A DNA stretch of 64,000 nucleotides from Colwellia sp. 75C3 (GCF_002836255.1 NZ_PJAU01000047.1:174370-238369); one strand, 5' to 3'; positions 53,395 through 63,555 are shown, numbered from the stretch's first letter. The notes: generated from the letters alone by a model not told the origin. Translations and numbers: made by a program.

Positions 53395-53799
53395 ATGTTA
53401 TTTGGGTTCTAAATGTTGTTTCGCTTGTTGTCATTCGAAGTTCAGTTTTGTTTTTATCTTTAAAATATATTTAGCTACGTACTTACAATGTTAGGAATGA
53501 GATACATTAATTGATAAGGGTATGACGGTTGTTAGAAAGGCAACATCTATGAATACGTAATTCACACTAAGCATTATTTAAGGCTCAATTTAGATGTTGC
53601 TACGCTATGTATTAATTTAACCATACTTTACCTTTGCTAATATTTTTGGTGGCCATTACCGCTGTCTTCATTATGTTCTACGTCCCACTGACTAATTGAT
53701 ATATGTTTTATCTCATCAATGAATAAGCTTATTGAATGGATGGTTTTTATTACTTTATTAAGCATCTCAGTACTCCAGTTAATCATTATGTGCGAAGTT
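53395..53799. other. Intergenic region
   Basis: No confident gene. A 48-codon minus-strand frame (about 53637-53785, MINWSTEMLNKVIKTIHSIS...) lies just behind the gene at 53800 but lacks a ribosome site, so I do not call it. No strong hairpin is seen. Confidence 0.35.
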
Positions 53800-54312
53800 T
53801 TAATCGGAAAGTAAGCTAGTTGTTGATTCATTCGGCTCAACGGAAAGACCAGTAACAAGCCTTAAATTACTTTTAGTAATAGAATTCGAGTTAATTGATA
53901 TGGCCGTTGTTAAATCATTAATAGCACCTGATAAGTCATCACTGAAGTAACGTGAAACGCCTCTATTGCTATAGCTAAGTGATTTAAGGTAAATGGCTTG
54001 TTCATTATGTAATGGCATTGATTTAGTGCTTTTAATTGCAGCAGAGCAGGCATTTTCTGATTTTATTACGTTATTCGATTGTATATATGCGACACATAAA
54101 CTCATGTTGTTTTCAAAAGTTTGTTCAGCCCTATTAACTCTTGTCAGTCTTTTTATTCCGGTAGCTGAATCACCAGCCATAATATTTTTACTACCGATAG
54201 TATCTTTAATTACCGCAACTTTTAATGCGAGATCGCTAGCCAAAGCTGAGATAGGACTCGCTAATGTAATACTCGCTAAAAGGGTCTTAAAAATTATAGA
54301 TTTAGTTGTCAT
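53800..54312 (-). CDS. Exported TPR-like hypothetical protein
   Basis: A 170-residue protein starting at ATG 54312, where GGAGAAATAAC gives a good ribosome site and the N-terminus becomes a signal peptide (FKTLLASITLASPISALA). The mature part has helix pairs and a TPR-like motif (YSNRGVSRYFSDDLSGAIND then LTTAISINS). Function unknown; periplasmic. The longer frame to 54351 adds a polar leader. Confidence 0.72.
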   Translation of the reverse strand: MTTKSIIFKTLLASITLASPISALASDLALKVAVIKDTIGSKNIMAGDSATGIKRLTRVNRAEQTFENNMSLCVAYIQSNNVIKSENACSAAIKSTKSMPLHNEQAIYLKSLSYSNRGVSRYFSDDLSGAINDLTTAISINSNSITKSNLRLVTGLSVEPNESTTSLLSD

Positions 54313-54436
54313 GTTATTTCTCCAGTTAAAATGCGTATCACCTTGATACACATTTAATTTAGGGAATTTTCATATCGCTGACAAACTATTAAAAAACACT
54401 CATTGCATGAATTAATTTCACTTATGAAATTACTAA

Positions 54437-55324
54437 CTATAGGTATTCAGTGATGAAGGTTTCTTTAACCCAGTTAGCAAATAAGGTTAATTCTATTTTA
54501 CTTTCCATATTTTCATGCTGAATTAAATAATATCGATCATTAGTATTAAGTTCTTCGTCAAATAACTTAACTAAGAGCTGTTCACTAAACCAAGTTTTAC
54601 TCATTGGTAAAGGGACTAATGCTATTCCCATGCCTTGTTGTGCTGCGCGAGCAACACCAAACATACTGTCGAATTGTATAATTTGTTTAGGATCGAAATC
54701 GTCAACGCCTAAGTTTTCAGCCCATTGATGCCATGACCAAGGTCGGGACCTATGCAATATTAGTGGCGTATTTTTTAATGCTTTAAAGCCAGTGTTTTTC
54801 AATTTTTTATAGAGCTTTTTATTACAAGCAGCAGCATAACGGATAGGGAACAATTCCTGAACGATACTTGCATTGGGTTTTCCATTGGCTAATACAATAG
54901 ATAGATCAGCAATTTGTGATGGTTCACTGCCCGCTTTTACTGTCTCTAATTGAAGATTAATTGTTGGATTCTTTTCAGACCATTCGCTTAAGCGAGGAAT
55001 GAATAATTCACTGGCAAAAAATTCAGGCAAACTGATGACAATGGTTTGATTTTGTTGATTGTGGGTAAATTCCGATATGGTAGATTCCAATTGGTGAATT
55101 ATCGGCTGTATTGACTGGTAAAACTGTTTACCCGAACTTGTTAGTTCAATTGAGCGGGTGTTTCTTTTGAAGAGCATAAAGCCTAATTGTTCTTCTAATT
55201 GTTTTATTTGGTGACTAACTGCTGAGGGCGTTAAAAATAATTGTGCTGCTGCGTGTTTAAAGCTTAAGCATTTTGAGGCGACACAAAATGAACGTAAGCC
55301 ACGTATTGGTGTTTGAATAGACAT
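54437..55324 (-). CDS. LysR family transcriptional regulator, GcvA-like
   Basis: A 295-residue LysR protein: RGLRSFCVASKCLSFKHAAAQ then LFLTPSAVSHQIKQLEEQLG is the helix-turn-helix, and a periplasmic-binding-like effector domain follows from about residue 95. I choose ATG 55324 (MSIQTPIRGLRSF); the longer frame begins at 55363. The target is unknown. Two small RNA candidates lie upstream on the same strand and end before the gene. Confidence 0.88.
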   Translation of the reverse strand: MSIQTPIRGLRSFCVASKCLSFKHAAAQLFLTPSAVSHQIKQLEEQLGFMLFKRNTRSIELTSSGKQFYQSIQPIIHQLESTISEFTHNQQNQTIVISLPEFFASELFIPRLSEWSEKNPTINLQLETVKAGSEPSQIADLSIVLANGKPNASIVQELFPIRYAAACNKKLYKKLKNTGFKALKNTPLILHRSRPWSWHQWAENLGVDDFDPKQIIQFDSMFGVARAAQQGMGIALVPLPMSKTWFSEQLLVKLFDEELNTNDRYYLIQHENMESKIELTLFANWVKETFITEYL

Positions 55325-55510
55325 AGTTAAAATTATATAGATGACGACATATATGAGAGGCAATACTCGTGCCTGTTTTTAACGTGTTGATTTATAATAT
55401 TATTGTTGTTGTGTGAATAAGTTGTATCTTTTTTTGTGCACTGTTTTGGTTTGTTTGCACCGTTTTGGTTTTTTGAACTTAAAACGTTATACATAAATAA
55501 GAATCAGCTA

Positions 55511-55602
55511 AAAAAAAAGGACATCAAAAGATGTCCTTAAAGTGAATCAAATTAAACAATATACTTAAGTGTTTTAAAAGAATCGGGGAAGATTCAGAAA
55601 AC
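55511..55602 (-). ncRNA. Candidate small RNA, copy 1
   Basis: The minus strand shows TTGCTG (55632-55637), a 17-bp spacer and TACTAT (55609-55614), then about 92 nt ending in a rho-independent terminator: an AAGGACATC-TTTT-GATGTCCTT stem and eight T (55511-55538). Near the 5' end a hairpin GAATC-TTCCCC-GATTC is closed by an outer TGTTTT/AAAACA helix. There is no protein frame. The same unit occurs 218 bp away as copy 2. Confidence 0.7.
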
Positions 55603-55728
55603 AAGATCATAGTAATTTTTTCACTTAAATTCAGCAAACGAAATAACTTAACTTAATGGGTTAAATTATTTCACTTATCATGTTGAACATTATTTAATAT
55701 AACTATCTACCTAAGTAAAAATTAGCAT

Positions 55729-55820
55729 AAAAAAAAGGACATCAAAAGATGTCCTATAAGTGAATCAAATTAAACAATGTACTTAAGTGTTCTAAAAGAA
55801 TCGGGGAAGATTCAGAAAAC
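55729..55820 (-). ncRNA. Candidate small RNA, copy 2
   Basis: A second copy of the unit at 55511-55602, with -35 at 55850-55855, -10 at 55827-55832 and a terminator hairpin at 55736-55755 with a T run. Changes relative to copy 1 keep the structure: in the outer helix one A-U pair becomes G-U. Nothing else in the window shares the unit. Confidence 0.7.
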
Positions 55821-56027
55821 AAGATCATAGTAATTTTTTCACTTAAATTCAGCAAACGAAATAACTTAACTTAATGGGTTAAATTTTTTCACTTATGCGT
55901 ATTGAGGACCATTTATCTGCGTATATCGCAGATGGTAGCTAGGCTGACAAGGGGCTTTTTTCTATTTAACATTCGACAAAGCAAGCAAGTATTCATGCAG
56001 TATTCTTTAGTGCTGATTGGCCGCATG

Positions 56028-56367
56028 ATTTCATGGCTCAGTTTACTTTAGTGGTAGGTGCTATTGCTAAAGAGAGTGAGTGCGGATATGAAGCTATTGA
56101 TCATTATAATGAAAGTGAAGTTGCTGTTAATCTCGTTTACACGTTTAATAGTGATGAGTCATGGAACACTTAGCTGAGATTGAGCGTAATAAAGAAACAA
56201 GTGAAAATAACACTACAGACTATGTAAATACTTTCAGTGCTGGTTCAGTCTTTGAAACAGAGAGTGATATCGAAATTGGTTTAGCTTATTTAAAATATAA
56301 CGCTGGTACATTGCAATACTATAGCAGGCAGTTTAAAGCCGCTATGAGTTTTGACCGTGATATTTAG
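56028..56367 (+). pseudogene. Decayed copy of the outer-membrane protein gene
   Basis: This DNA matches parts of 51980-52386: QFTLVVGAIAKESECGYEA, then LAEIERNKETSENNTTDYVN and SVFETESDIEIGLAYLKYN. About 60 bp are missing in the middle and a stop interrupts the frame (at the SWNT position). It has no start or signal peptide. It is a partial duplication of the gene at 51658. Confidence 0.88.
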
Positions 56368-56375
56368 TTTAACCT

Positions 56376-56648
56376 TTAATAAAACGCACTAACAATGATT
56401 AGTGATGGAAAAATCACAAAATAGAGTCGCATTAGAAATCGCAAATTTTTATTCGCGCCTTTTAATTCCATAAAATGGTCTATAACGATAAAACCCTTAT
56501 AGGTTACCGTCAGTGCTATTAATATACTGACTAAAGTCGTTGAAGAAAATTGTTCACCTAAAAAGGTATTAAGCAAAGTTATTGCTATTAACGCCGCTAA
56601 AAACCACTCTAATTTCCCCATACTTTTTATAATATTTATAGCTTTCAT
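56376..56648 (-). CDS. NorF-like / COX subunit IV-type small membrane protein
   Basis: A 90-residue protein with three membrane helices (WFLAALIAITLLNTFLG; TLVSILIALTVTYKGFIVI; LMRLYFVIFPSLIIVSAF) and the HFMELK-type motif of prokaryotic cytochrome c oxidase subunit IV / NorF proteins. ATG 56648 has AGGTAGGTG before it, while a GTG at 56657 would lengthen it. It follows the NorE-like gene directly. Confidence 0.75.
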   Translation of the reverse strand: MKAINIIKSMGKLEWFLAALIAITLLNTFLGEQFSSTTLVSILIALTVTYKGFIVIDHFMELKGANKNLRFLMRLYFVIFPSLIIVSAFY

Positions 56649-56657
56649 AATATTCAC

Positions 56658-57275
56658 CTACCTAAGTACATAGACTAATGGAAAAATAAGAATCCACATT
56701 AAATCTATCATATGCCAATAAACGGCTAATGCTTCTAAACCTGAATTTTCTTGTGCTGAGTATGCTCCACTTCTCAAGCGAAAAATCACCCATAAAAGGG
56801 CGCATGAGGCCCAGCCAACATGGATAAAATGATTGAAAGTCATGTAGTAATATACGGTAAAGAATTCATTAGTATTAGCACTAAAACCTTGTAGAGTATT
56901 CCAATGAAATTCCCATGTTTTTATAATTAAATATATACAACCACAGCTAAATGCCAGCCACAAATAGCGTTCACATTTAATCTTGTCATTTATGCGGATA
57001 AAGCTCATGGCTTTAGCCATAAAATAACTACTCGTTAATAACACGACGGTATTAGTAACACCTAATGAGGTATGTAAATTTTGTGGGCCTTGTGAAAAAA
57101 TATCAGGGTAATAAAATTTAGCGATAAAATAAGCAACAAAGAAAAGTGCAAATTCGGTAAGCTCGGAGAGTATACCTACCCAAATAGGAATATTACCGGG
57201 AATTCTACCAGCACTCTCTTCACTCCAAGACTTGGGGAAAATACCTAGAGAACGGTTGATAGGTGGAGTTTTCAT
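56658..57275 (-). CDS. NorE-like heme-copper oxidase subunit III protein
   Basis: A 205-residue member of the COX III family: IPIWVGILSELTEFALFFVAYF, later VTNTVVLLTSSYFMAKAM and HFIHVGWASCALLWVIFRLRSG, ending in the WHMIDLMWILIFPLVYVL helix. Short subunit III forms of this kind are NorE accessory proteins of nitric oxide reductase. No norCB or oxidase I/II gene is in the window. I start at ATG 57275 (MKTPPINRSLG). Confidence 0.85.
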   Translation of the reverse strand: MKTPPINRSLGIFPKSWSEESAGRIPGNIPIWVGILSELTEFALFFVAYFIAKFYYPDIFSQGPQNLHTSLGVTNTVVLLTSSYFMAKAMSFIRINDKIKCERYLWLAFSCGCIYLIIKTWEFHWNTLQGFSANTNEFFTVYYYMTFNHFIHVGWASCALLWVIFRLRSGAYSAQENSGLEALAVYWHMIDLMWILIFPLVYVLR

Positions 57276-57379
57276 AACATTTAATCTCTCAATACTGCTA
57301 CCTATTGCCAATAGACCACTCAAAAATGTTATTAAGTGGTCAGCTAGGCTGCTTTAACAGATGTACACTTTATTAATCG

Positions 57380-58195
57380 TTAAAGACCAAAGGTTTCTTT
57401 AACTTGTGTTTCAAAATCTTCATCGGATAACGTTTTGCGTAGTGGTACAAAAGACGTTGCTTCCGCGCCAACAGGAATGGCTATCAGTGAGTTGCTGTCT
57501 TCTATAATAGCTTTGACTGCATCAGCAATAGGTTGTGGGCTAGGACCTTCATTAATTGCTTTAGCAACAATCGGCACAAAGTGAGCAACTAAGTCTTTAT
57601 AAGGTGAGTTACCACTGGTGGTACTGGCATTGGCGACTAAGCCTTTTTTAACAAAGTTAGTGCCGAATAAACCGGATTGAATAGAGTGTACACGTACATT
57701 ATAAGGCGCCATTTCGAAACGAATTGAGTCAACAAATCCTTCTACTGCATATTTACTAGCATTGTACTGAGAAAGCAATGGTAGTCCCATCTTGCCTAGA
57801 AATGAGCTGATATTAATAATAACGCCAGCTTTAGCTTTACGCATGTGTGGCATAACCGCTCTGGTCATTTTCATTAAACCAAATACATTGACATCAAACT
57901 GTTTGAATATCTCTTCATCAGTAACTTCCTCAGCAGTGGATACAAGGCCAAAACCGGCATTGTTAACTAACACATCTATTTTACTTTCTTTGGCAATAAT
58001 AGTGCTAACGGCTACTTCCATTGAGTTGGTATCAGTAACATCTAGATAAATATTGTTGACGCCTGGGATTTCTGGCGTTGCTAGGCTTTTATTTCGCGTG
58101 CCAGCATAAACGGTATAGCCATTTTCATTTAAAAATCGAGCAGTGATCTCACCCATTCCTGAGCTTGCGCCTGTGATTAAAACAACTTTAGTCAT
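57380..58195 (-). CDS. SDR family oxidoreductase
   Basis: A 271-residue short-chain dehydrogenase with NAD(P)-binding TGASSGMG (residues 8-15), NNAGFG, the catalytic Ser in INISSFLGKMG and YNASK. It is a classical SDR; the substrate cannot be told. It is first in a minus-strand group with the NorE-like and NorF-like genes (105 bp to the next). Confidence 0.92.
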   Translation of the reverse strand: MTKVVLITGASSGMGEITARFLNENGYTVYAGTRNKSLATPEIPGVNNIYLDVTDTNSMEVAVSTIIAKESKIDVLVNNAGFGLVSTAEEVTDEEIFKQFDVNVFGLMKMTRAVMPHMRKAKAGVIINISSFLGKMGLPLLSQYNASKYAVEGFVDSIRFEMAPYNVRVHSIQSGLFGTNFVKKGLVANASTTSGNSPYKDLVAHFVPIVAKAINEGPSPQPIADAVKAIIEDSNSLIAIPVGAEATSFVPLRKTLSDEDFETQVKETFGL

Positions 58196-58210
58196 GATAT
58201 TACCCTTGGT

Positions 58211-58230
58211 ATTTACTCTATGTAGTAAAT
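58211..58230. promoter_or_regulatory. Dyad operator before the SDR gene
   Basis: ATTTACTCTATGTAGTAAAT is a 7+7 perfect dyad around a 6-bp centre, 16 bp before the SDR start. The form suits a dimeric TetR- or MarR-type repressor. The regulator itself is not in the neighbourhood. Confidence 0.55.
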
Positions 58231-58335
58231 GTTTTTATGGAAGTGATTATTAAAGTTATTATGTAACTCTGTGCGGATTTTTAGTAATGAGTGAGATCAT
58301 GTTTATATTAAATAAACAGATAAAAAGTAACTTGA

Positions 58336-61026
58336 CTATTTTATAGTCGATGACGCAGGTAAGTATTGATGTAATATTCTTTGGATATCTTTTTGTGAAA
58401 TGGGTTTTGTAATATAGTCATTCATTCCTGATAATTTACCTTTTTCAATATCAGACGCCATTGCATTAGCAGACAAACCACAGATTATCAGCTTGTTTAA
58501 ACCTGCTGCCCGGATTTTACTGGTCGCTTCATAGCCATCCATAACGGGCATTTGCACATCCATAAATATCAAATCATAATCAGGGGAATTAAATACTTTG
58601 GTAACCGCTTGTTGACCATCCTCGGCAATATCATAAGTTAAACCAAAGCTCATAATGACCTTTCTTGCAACAATTTGGTTGATGGCATTATCTTCAACTA
58701 TTAATACATGTCCTTTGTACTGTGGAATAGTGACCATTGCAGTCGTTTTGAGGGGCTGTGCTGCTCGAGTTTCATTTAAGTGTAATAGTTCATCATTGAA
58801 CCGTATTAACTTACTTGGCAATAAAGGATGATAAATTTTAGGTTGTTTTGCAAAGTTATTTATTGCCGCGCAAGCTGTTAACGCGTGCGCATCACAGCAG
58901 AATCCAACCTTAATATGATCTAGCAATAAGACCTTGATGCTTGCTAATTGCTGGTGCGATAATTTTCCGCTGAGGTTTATGACTAATACTTCATTTTTAG
59001 CCCATTGCTTTTTTTCAATGAATTTACTTTTATTGTCTATCAGCTCAATACTTGAATAATAAGCAGAAAAATTATCTTTAATAGTTGCAACATATTCGCC
59101 AATATTCCAAATAAATAATCTATTTTTATTAGGAGGATACATAGGTTGAACTATCGATTGTTTAGTTAATTTAAAAGGCATTAAGACACTAAATGTGCTG
59201 CCCTGATTAGGTGTCGATGTTAAATATATTTCACCTGACATTAATTCAGCTAATTGTTTGGAGATACTGAGTCCTAATCCGGTGCCACCGAAGTTTCTGT
59301 TTGTTGAATCATCAGCTTGGGTAAAATCGTTGAAAATATATTTTTGTTGAGCATCGCTAATCCCAATACCGGTATCACTAATATCAACGATGACGGTGAA
59401 GTTACCTTTCAGTTTTTCAATGATTTTTACATTAAAGGTTATAGAGCCTGAGTGAGTGAATTTAACGGCATTATTACCTAAGTTTAGTAAAATCTGGCTA
59501 AAGCGAACCGGATCTCCAATCAATTTTTTTGGCATATCATCAGCAATTAAACAACGTACATTTAGATTCTTTTCAGCCGCTTTTATAGTTATCGCTTCAA
59601 TAACATTTTCAAATATTTTTACCGGTTCAAAAGGCGTTTTTTCAATGTCTATTTTACCTGCTTCTATTTTTGAAAAATCTAAAATGTCGTTAATAACGCT
59701 CATTAATATATTAGAGGAATAGCGAATTTTATCTACATAATCACGATCTTCTTCATCTAGATTTTTCAAGCTCAGTAAGTCAGTTAAGCCGATTATACCA
59801 TTCATAGGTGTGCGAATTTCATGACTCATATTTGCTAAGAATATACTTTTTGATTGTGTGGCCTTTTCTGCTTTTTCTTGTGATGCAAGGAGTTGTTCAT
59901 TGAACTGTTGAGATTTTAATAATAAGTCATTGGTTTGTTGGTTTTTTAATTGAAAGATACTTGCAGATTTTATCAATTGGCCGATCTCATCATCCCTGTC
60001 TACTTCAAGTTGTTCATCTAGCTCCTTGTTTGCTGCTAGAGTATCGAATACTTTAGTCACTTTTTGTATCGGAAATATAAGTCTTGTAAGCGCATATATG
60101 GTGATGAGGCTAGTAAAAAAAATTCCTAAAATAAACATGATATTACCGCGAAAAATAGATTCATCAATAACGGTGTTAAGATTTTTATTACTCGATTTTA
60201 AGTGCTGTAATGCCACTTCACTTAGGTTTTTTGCTAAATATAAAAACTCGTTAGCAGAGCCTGACATAACAACATTTACCAGATAATTATAATTTCTGGT
60301 CACTTGTGTTAATAAAAAAAAGTCTGAAGATATCGTCGCTAAATCTACGTCTAATTCATCGATATTAAGTCGCTTTACCATACTCTCTAGCTTGTTGAAC
60401 GTATCTTGGAAGTTTAGCGTGTTCTCAGTATCAGGTAGCAAAAAATACTCATAAGTAGCAAGTTGTAATTCTGACGCTAAATCGTCAATTTTTTTATTGT
60501 TTATATTCGTTGATTGATTAGATTGAGTGAGTTTATTTGGCTTGATGTTGTTCGATATTTCAGTGGTTGTTTTTTTTAACAGACTCAAACGGTCCACTAT
60601 ATTTTCATGAAATAATTCATTCTTTTTATTAAGAAGTAATACCACGGAGTCAAAGTTTTCTCGGTAATCCTTTAAGTGATTACGCATACTTTCGATAGCG
60701 ACTTCTTGATTGGCGCCAAGTTGATTTTTTTTGATAAATAAGGCGGTAATATCTAACTTATGGGTGACAGAAGTCATGATGTTATTTAATCGTTTTAATA
60801 CCGAAGATCCCTTATTCTCTTTATAAATAAGAATATTTCGCTGTAAATCTAAAACATCTTTTTCTAATGTTTTTACTTGAACAACACCTTCAGCTATTTT
60901 TTGATTAGATGCTAGCCCAGTAGCTAAGAGTTTTTGACTTTGATAAGAAACGTACTCTTGTCCAATAAACAATAAAATAATAATGGTTAATGAAATGATT
61001 AATTGTGATTTTAAACTTCGAAACAT
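58336..61026 (-). CDS. Hybrid sensor histidine kinase / response regulator
   Basis: An 896-residue protein. It has an N-terminal membrane helix, a long helical periplasmic region (about 35-290), a second membrane helix ([22 protein letters not shown]) and a HAMP-like linker. HisKA follows with [18 protein letters not shown], then the ATPase domain ([20 protein letters not shown]) and a C-terminal receiver ([19 protein letters not shown]). There is no HPt domain, so a separate HPt protein is needed. The helical sensor resembles TorS-type kinases that work with a periplasmic binding partner, here probably the gene 51 bp upstream. Confidence 0.92.
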   Translation of the reverse strand: MFRSLKSQLIISLTIIILLFIGQEYVSYQSQKLLATGLASNQKIAEGVVQVKTLEKDVLDLQRNILIYKENKGSSVLKRLNNIMTSVTHKLDITALFIKKNQLGANQEVAIESMRNHLKDYRENFDSVVLLLNKKNELFHENIVDRLSLLKKTTTEISNNIKPNKLTQSNQSTNINNKKIDDLASELQLATYEYFLLPDTENTLNFQDTFNKLESMVKRLNIDELDVDLATISSDFFLLTQVTRNYNYLVNVVMSGSANEFLYLAKNLSEVALQHLKSSNKNLNTVIDESIFRGNIMFILGIFFTSLITIYALTRLIFPIQKVTKVFDTLAANKELDEQLEVDRDDEIGQLIKSASIFQLKNQQTNDLLLKSQQFNEQLLASQEKAEKATQSKSIFLANMSHEIRTPMNGIIGLTDLLSLKNLDEEDRDYVDKIRYSSNILMSVINDILDFSKIEAGKIDIEKTPFEPVKIFENVIEAITIKAAEKNLNVRCLIADDMPKKLIGDPVRFSQILLNLGNNAVKFTHSGSITFNVKIIEKLKGNFTVIVDISDTGIGISDAQQKYIFNDFTQADDSTNRNFGGTGLGLSISKQLAELMSGEIYLTSTPNQGSTFSVLMPFKLTKQSIVQPMYPPNKNRLFIWNIGEYVATIKDNFSAYYSSIELIDNKSKFIEKKQWAKNEVLVINLSGKLSHQQLASIKVLLLDHIKVGFCCDAHALTACAAINNFAKQPKIYHPLLPSKLIRFNDELLHLNETRAAQPLKTTAMVTIPQYKGHVLIVEDNAINQIVARKVIMSFGLTYDIAEDGQQAVTKVFNSPDYDLIFMDVQMPVMDGYEATSKIRAAGLNKLIICGLSANAMASDIEKGKLSGMNDYITKPISQKDIQRILHQYLPASSTIK

Positions 61027-61077
61027 TTATGACACCATTAGCTTTATTATTATGACAATTTAATGAAGTGTAATTGT

Positions 61078-62340
61078 TTAAGCGTTGACGAATTCATACC
61101 ACTTTTGAATACTGTAATCATAGGTTGGCATAACGGTATTCCATACTGCAACATTGCTAAATCTTTTCTGATAACTTCCGCCTGATCGAATAGCACCTTT
61201 ATAAACAGAAATTTTATTATCAGTCCCTTTAAAATCAGCCGCTGCTGGTTTTCCGTTATACCAATAATCCCACTCTTGTGATGATAAATAGCGAGAAGCA
61301 CGTAGCGGATTTGAAATATAATATCCTTGTCGTGCAATATAGGCACCTGGCCAGCCCGAGAGCCACCAATTCATGTAGTCATATGCAGCATCTTTCACTT
61401 TTCCTGTTGTTGCTTTGGATAAGCACATAACACCATGCCAGCCCCGATAGCCCTCTTTAGGCGCAGCGTAAGTTACTGGGACATTCATACCATTAAGGGA
61501 TGATACGGCAGGAGAGAACATACTTTCTATGACCACTCTGCCAGACTTCATATATTGAACCGATTCAGGTACAGAGGTCCATAAACCACTGAAGTGACCC
61601 GCTTGTTTTAAACCAATTAATATGCCAAATAATTGATCTAATTCTAGCTTTGTCATGGCACCAATGTTGTTAAAGGACATGAGGCCTTTTGCTTGTGCTG
61701 CGAGAGCCATATCAAAAAGCCCAATAGTAGGGGCATTTATAATACCGACACGACCACTGTATTTTTCGTCTAATAACCAACCCCAACTTTCAGTCTCGTA
61801 AGGTATACCTTTTTTAATGATGTCAGTGTTGTAACCAAAAGAATCGACATTGTGTACGTAAGGTAAAAAACTTATATCATTAGTGTGGTTTTCGCCTAAC
61901 TGATTATTTTTTTGAATGTGCAATAACTTGTAAGGAGCATCGCCATCCCCGATTCTTGCCGAGGGAGTGATCTTACCTGTTTTGGTTAAATCATTTATTT
62001 CATCCCAATGGGTAATTCTTCTTTTATCTATACTTTGGATAGCGCCGGATCGCCATAGTACGTCAATGCTATTAGACCACTGCTCATACAAATCAAATGA
62101 CTGTGGAAAGATAGATGCTTTTTGTAAAACGGCAGCGCTACCTTTAGGTTCAAAGATCAAGTGAATACCGAGATCTTCCATCGCTTTTTGTCTTAATTCT
62201 TCTTGTAACGTTACATGGGTGCCTAATATTCGCAAAGTCACTTTATTTCGTGCAAATACATAGGGTGCTTTAGCGATAGCTATTCCGGCAACACCGCTAA
62301 GTGCGATCTTCTTAATTGCATTTCTACGAGACTTATCCAT
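61078..62340 (-). CDS. Tat-exported periplasmic binding protein, kinase partner
   Basis: A 420-residue solute-binding protein of the spermidine/putrescine (PotD-like) or extracellular family 1 type. The leader has an SRRNAIKK twin-arginine motif followed by LSGVAGIAIAKAPYVFA. Features include YNTDIIKKG, LLDEKYSGRVGIINAP and YMNWWLSGWPGAYIARQGYY. No ABC permease or ATPase is adjacent. Being directly upstream of the hybrid kinase on the same strand, it is likely its ligand-sensing subunit (inference). Confidence 0.85.
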   Translation of the reverse strand: MDKSRRNAIKKIALSGVAGIAIAKAPYVFARNKVTLRILGTHVTLQEELRQKAMEDLGIHLIFEPKGSAAVLQKASIFPQSFDLYEQWSNSIDVLWRSGAIQSIDKRRITHWDEINDLTKTGKITPSARIGDGDAPYKLLHIQKNNQLGENHTNDISFLPYVHNVDSFGYNTDIIKKGIPYETESWGWLLDEKYSGRVGIINAPTIGLFDMALAAQAKGLMSFNNIGAMTKLELDQLFGILIGLKQAGHFSGLWTSVPESVQYMKSGRVVIESMFSPAVSSLNGMNVPVTYAAPKEGYRGWHGVMCLSKATTGKVKDAAYDYMNWWLSGWPGAYIARQGYYISNPLRASRYLSSQEWDYWYNGKPAAADFKGTDNKISVYKGAIRSGGSYQKRFSNVAVWNTVMPTYDYSIQKWYEFVNA

Positions 62341-62440
62341 TTGATTTATCGCACGTAATTTATTTGATATATCGAGTATAGGTAATGGTTCGAAATTATC
62401 TAATTATGAGTAGATTTATGTTCGTCATTAAATATTAGAT

Positions 62441-62474
62441 AAAAGCAGCGCTAAAATAAATTAGCGCTGCTTTT
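62441..62474. terminator. Bidirectional terminator
   Basis: A perfect 14-bp stem AAAAGCAGCGCTAA with complement around AATAAA; T runs on both sides. It ends the ltaE transcript and may shield the operon of the binding protein. Confidence 0.85.
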
Positions 62475-62544
62475 ACTAAGAAGGAAGGGAGGGGGGGATT
62501 AAGTTCCTTAGTTAAGAGGACAAAATTAAGCACTAGTTAGAAAA

Positions 62545-63555
62545 CTAAATTAGCACCGTTTTTAATGCTGAAATAAAGGTGTCGATATCCGCTTTACTAA
62601 TGTCTAAATGCGTAACCAAACGCATATTTTCACTCGGAGATAATATAATGCCCTGAGCCTTTAGGGTTATAGCTGCTGCATAAATGTCGATAGATTTATC
62701 TACCTTAACAAAGACCATATTAGTACTGACCTGCTCAATGTTAACGTTAAAGCCAGTAATAGTATTAAGCTGATGTGCTAAATATTTAGCATTGTCGTGG
62801 TCAATTTGAAGTTTATCGACATTTTCAGTTAATGCTATTTTCGCGGCTGCACAAAGAATACCGGCTTGACGCATACCACCGCCGAGCACTTTTCGCCATC
62901 GACGAGCTTTGGTTATTAACTCTGTAGAGCCTAATAACAATGAGCCAATAGGAGCGCCTAAGCCTTTAGATAAACAGATAGACATAGTGTCAAAGTGTTG
63001 AGCTATCTCGGTGATATCAACGTCTAATGCAGTCGCGGCGTTGTAAACTCTGGCACCGTCTAAATGTAAACTTAATTGATGTTTGTTAACAAACGTCCGA
63101 AGGTCTGCCAAATAGCTTAAAGGTAGTACTTTGCCATTAATAGTATTTTCAATACTAACGAGCTTTGTTCGGGCAAAATGCGAATCATCAGGCTTAATCG
63201 CTTGTTCAAGTTTATTTAAGCAAATAGTGCCATCTTTCTCATTTTCTATCGGTTGTGGCTGAACCGATCCAAGTACGGCAGCACCACCACCTTCAAATTT
63301 GTAGTTATGGGCTTGTTGGCCACATAAATACTCATCACCACGCTCACAGTGCGCCATAAGGGCTAATAAATTGGCTTGCGTACCAGAACTACAAAAAATG
63401 GCTGCTTCAAAGCCATGGCGCTTTGCTGACCATTGCTCTAATTCATTTACCGTAGGGTCATCCCCATAAACATCATCACCGACCTCAGCTTGAGACATAG
63501 CATCACGCATTTTTGAACAAGGTCTAGTTACTGTATCAGAGCGAAAATCAATCAT
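62545..63555 (-). CDS. ltaE: Low-specificity L-threonine aldolase
   Basis: A 336-residue PLP enzyme that splits L-threonine and L-allo-threonine into glycine and acetaldehyde. It starts with IDFRSDTVTRPCSKMRDAM and shows GDDVYGDDPTVNELE, CSSGTQANLLALM, HLDGARVYNAA and the PLP lysine in SICLSKGLGAPIGS. I choose ATG 63555, matching the typical family start MIDxRSDTVTRP; the longer frame to 63588 adds 11 residues. The gene is intact. Confidence 0.93.
   Translation of the reverse strand: MIDFRSDTVTRPCSKMRDAMSQAEVGDDVYGDDPTVNELEQWSAKRHGFEAAIFCSSGTQANLLALMAHCERGDEYLCGQQAHNYKFEGGGAAVLGSVQPQPIENEKDGTICLNKLEQAIKPDDSHFARTKLVSIENTINGKVLPLSYLADLRTFVNKHQLSLHLDGARVYNAATALDVDITEIAQHFDTMSICLSKGLGAPIGSLLLGSTELITKARRWRKVLGGGMRQAGILCAAAKIALTENVDKLQIDHDNAKYLAHQLNTITGFNVNIEQVSTNMVFVKVDKSIDIYAAAITLKAQGIILSPSENMRLVTHLDISKADIDTFISALKTVLI

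Larger units (their letters stand above)
55510..55895. repeat. Two direct repeats of about 168 bp
   Basis: 55510-55678 and 55729-55895 are nearly identical with about five differences. Each contains one complete small RNA unit (promoter to terminator) on the minus strand. The 50 bp between them is not repeated. Confidence 0.95.

Noticed and set aside
53637..53858. Minus-strand frame of 73 codons
   Set aside because: No ribosome site; its first part overlaps the end of the exported TPR-like gene. The possible 48-codon core is too weak to call.
55510..55895. Direct repeats as insertion-sequence ends
   Set aside because: They are direct, not inverted, enclose no transposase, and each carries promoter and terminator signals.
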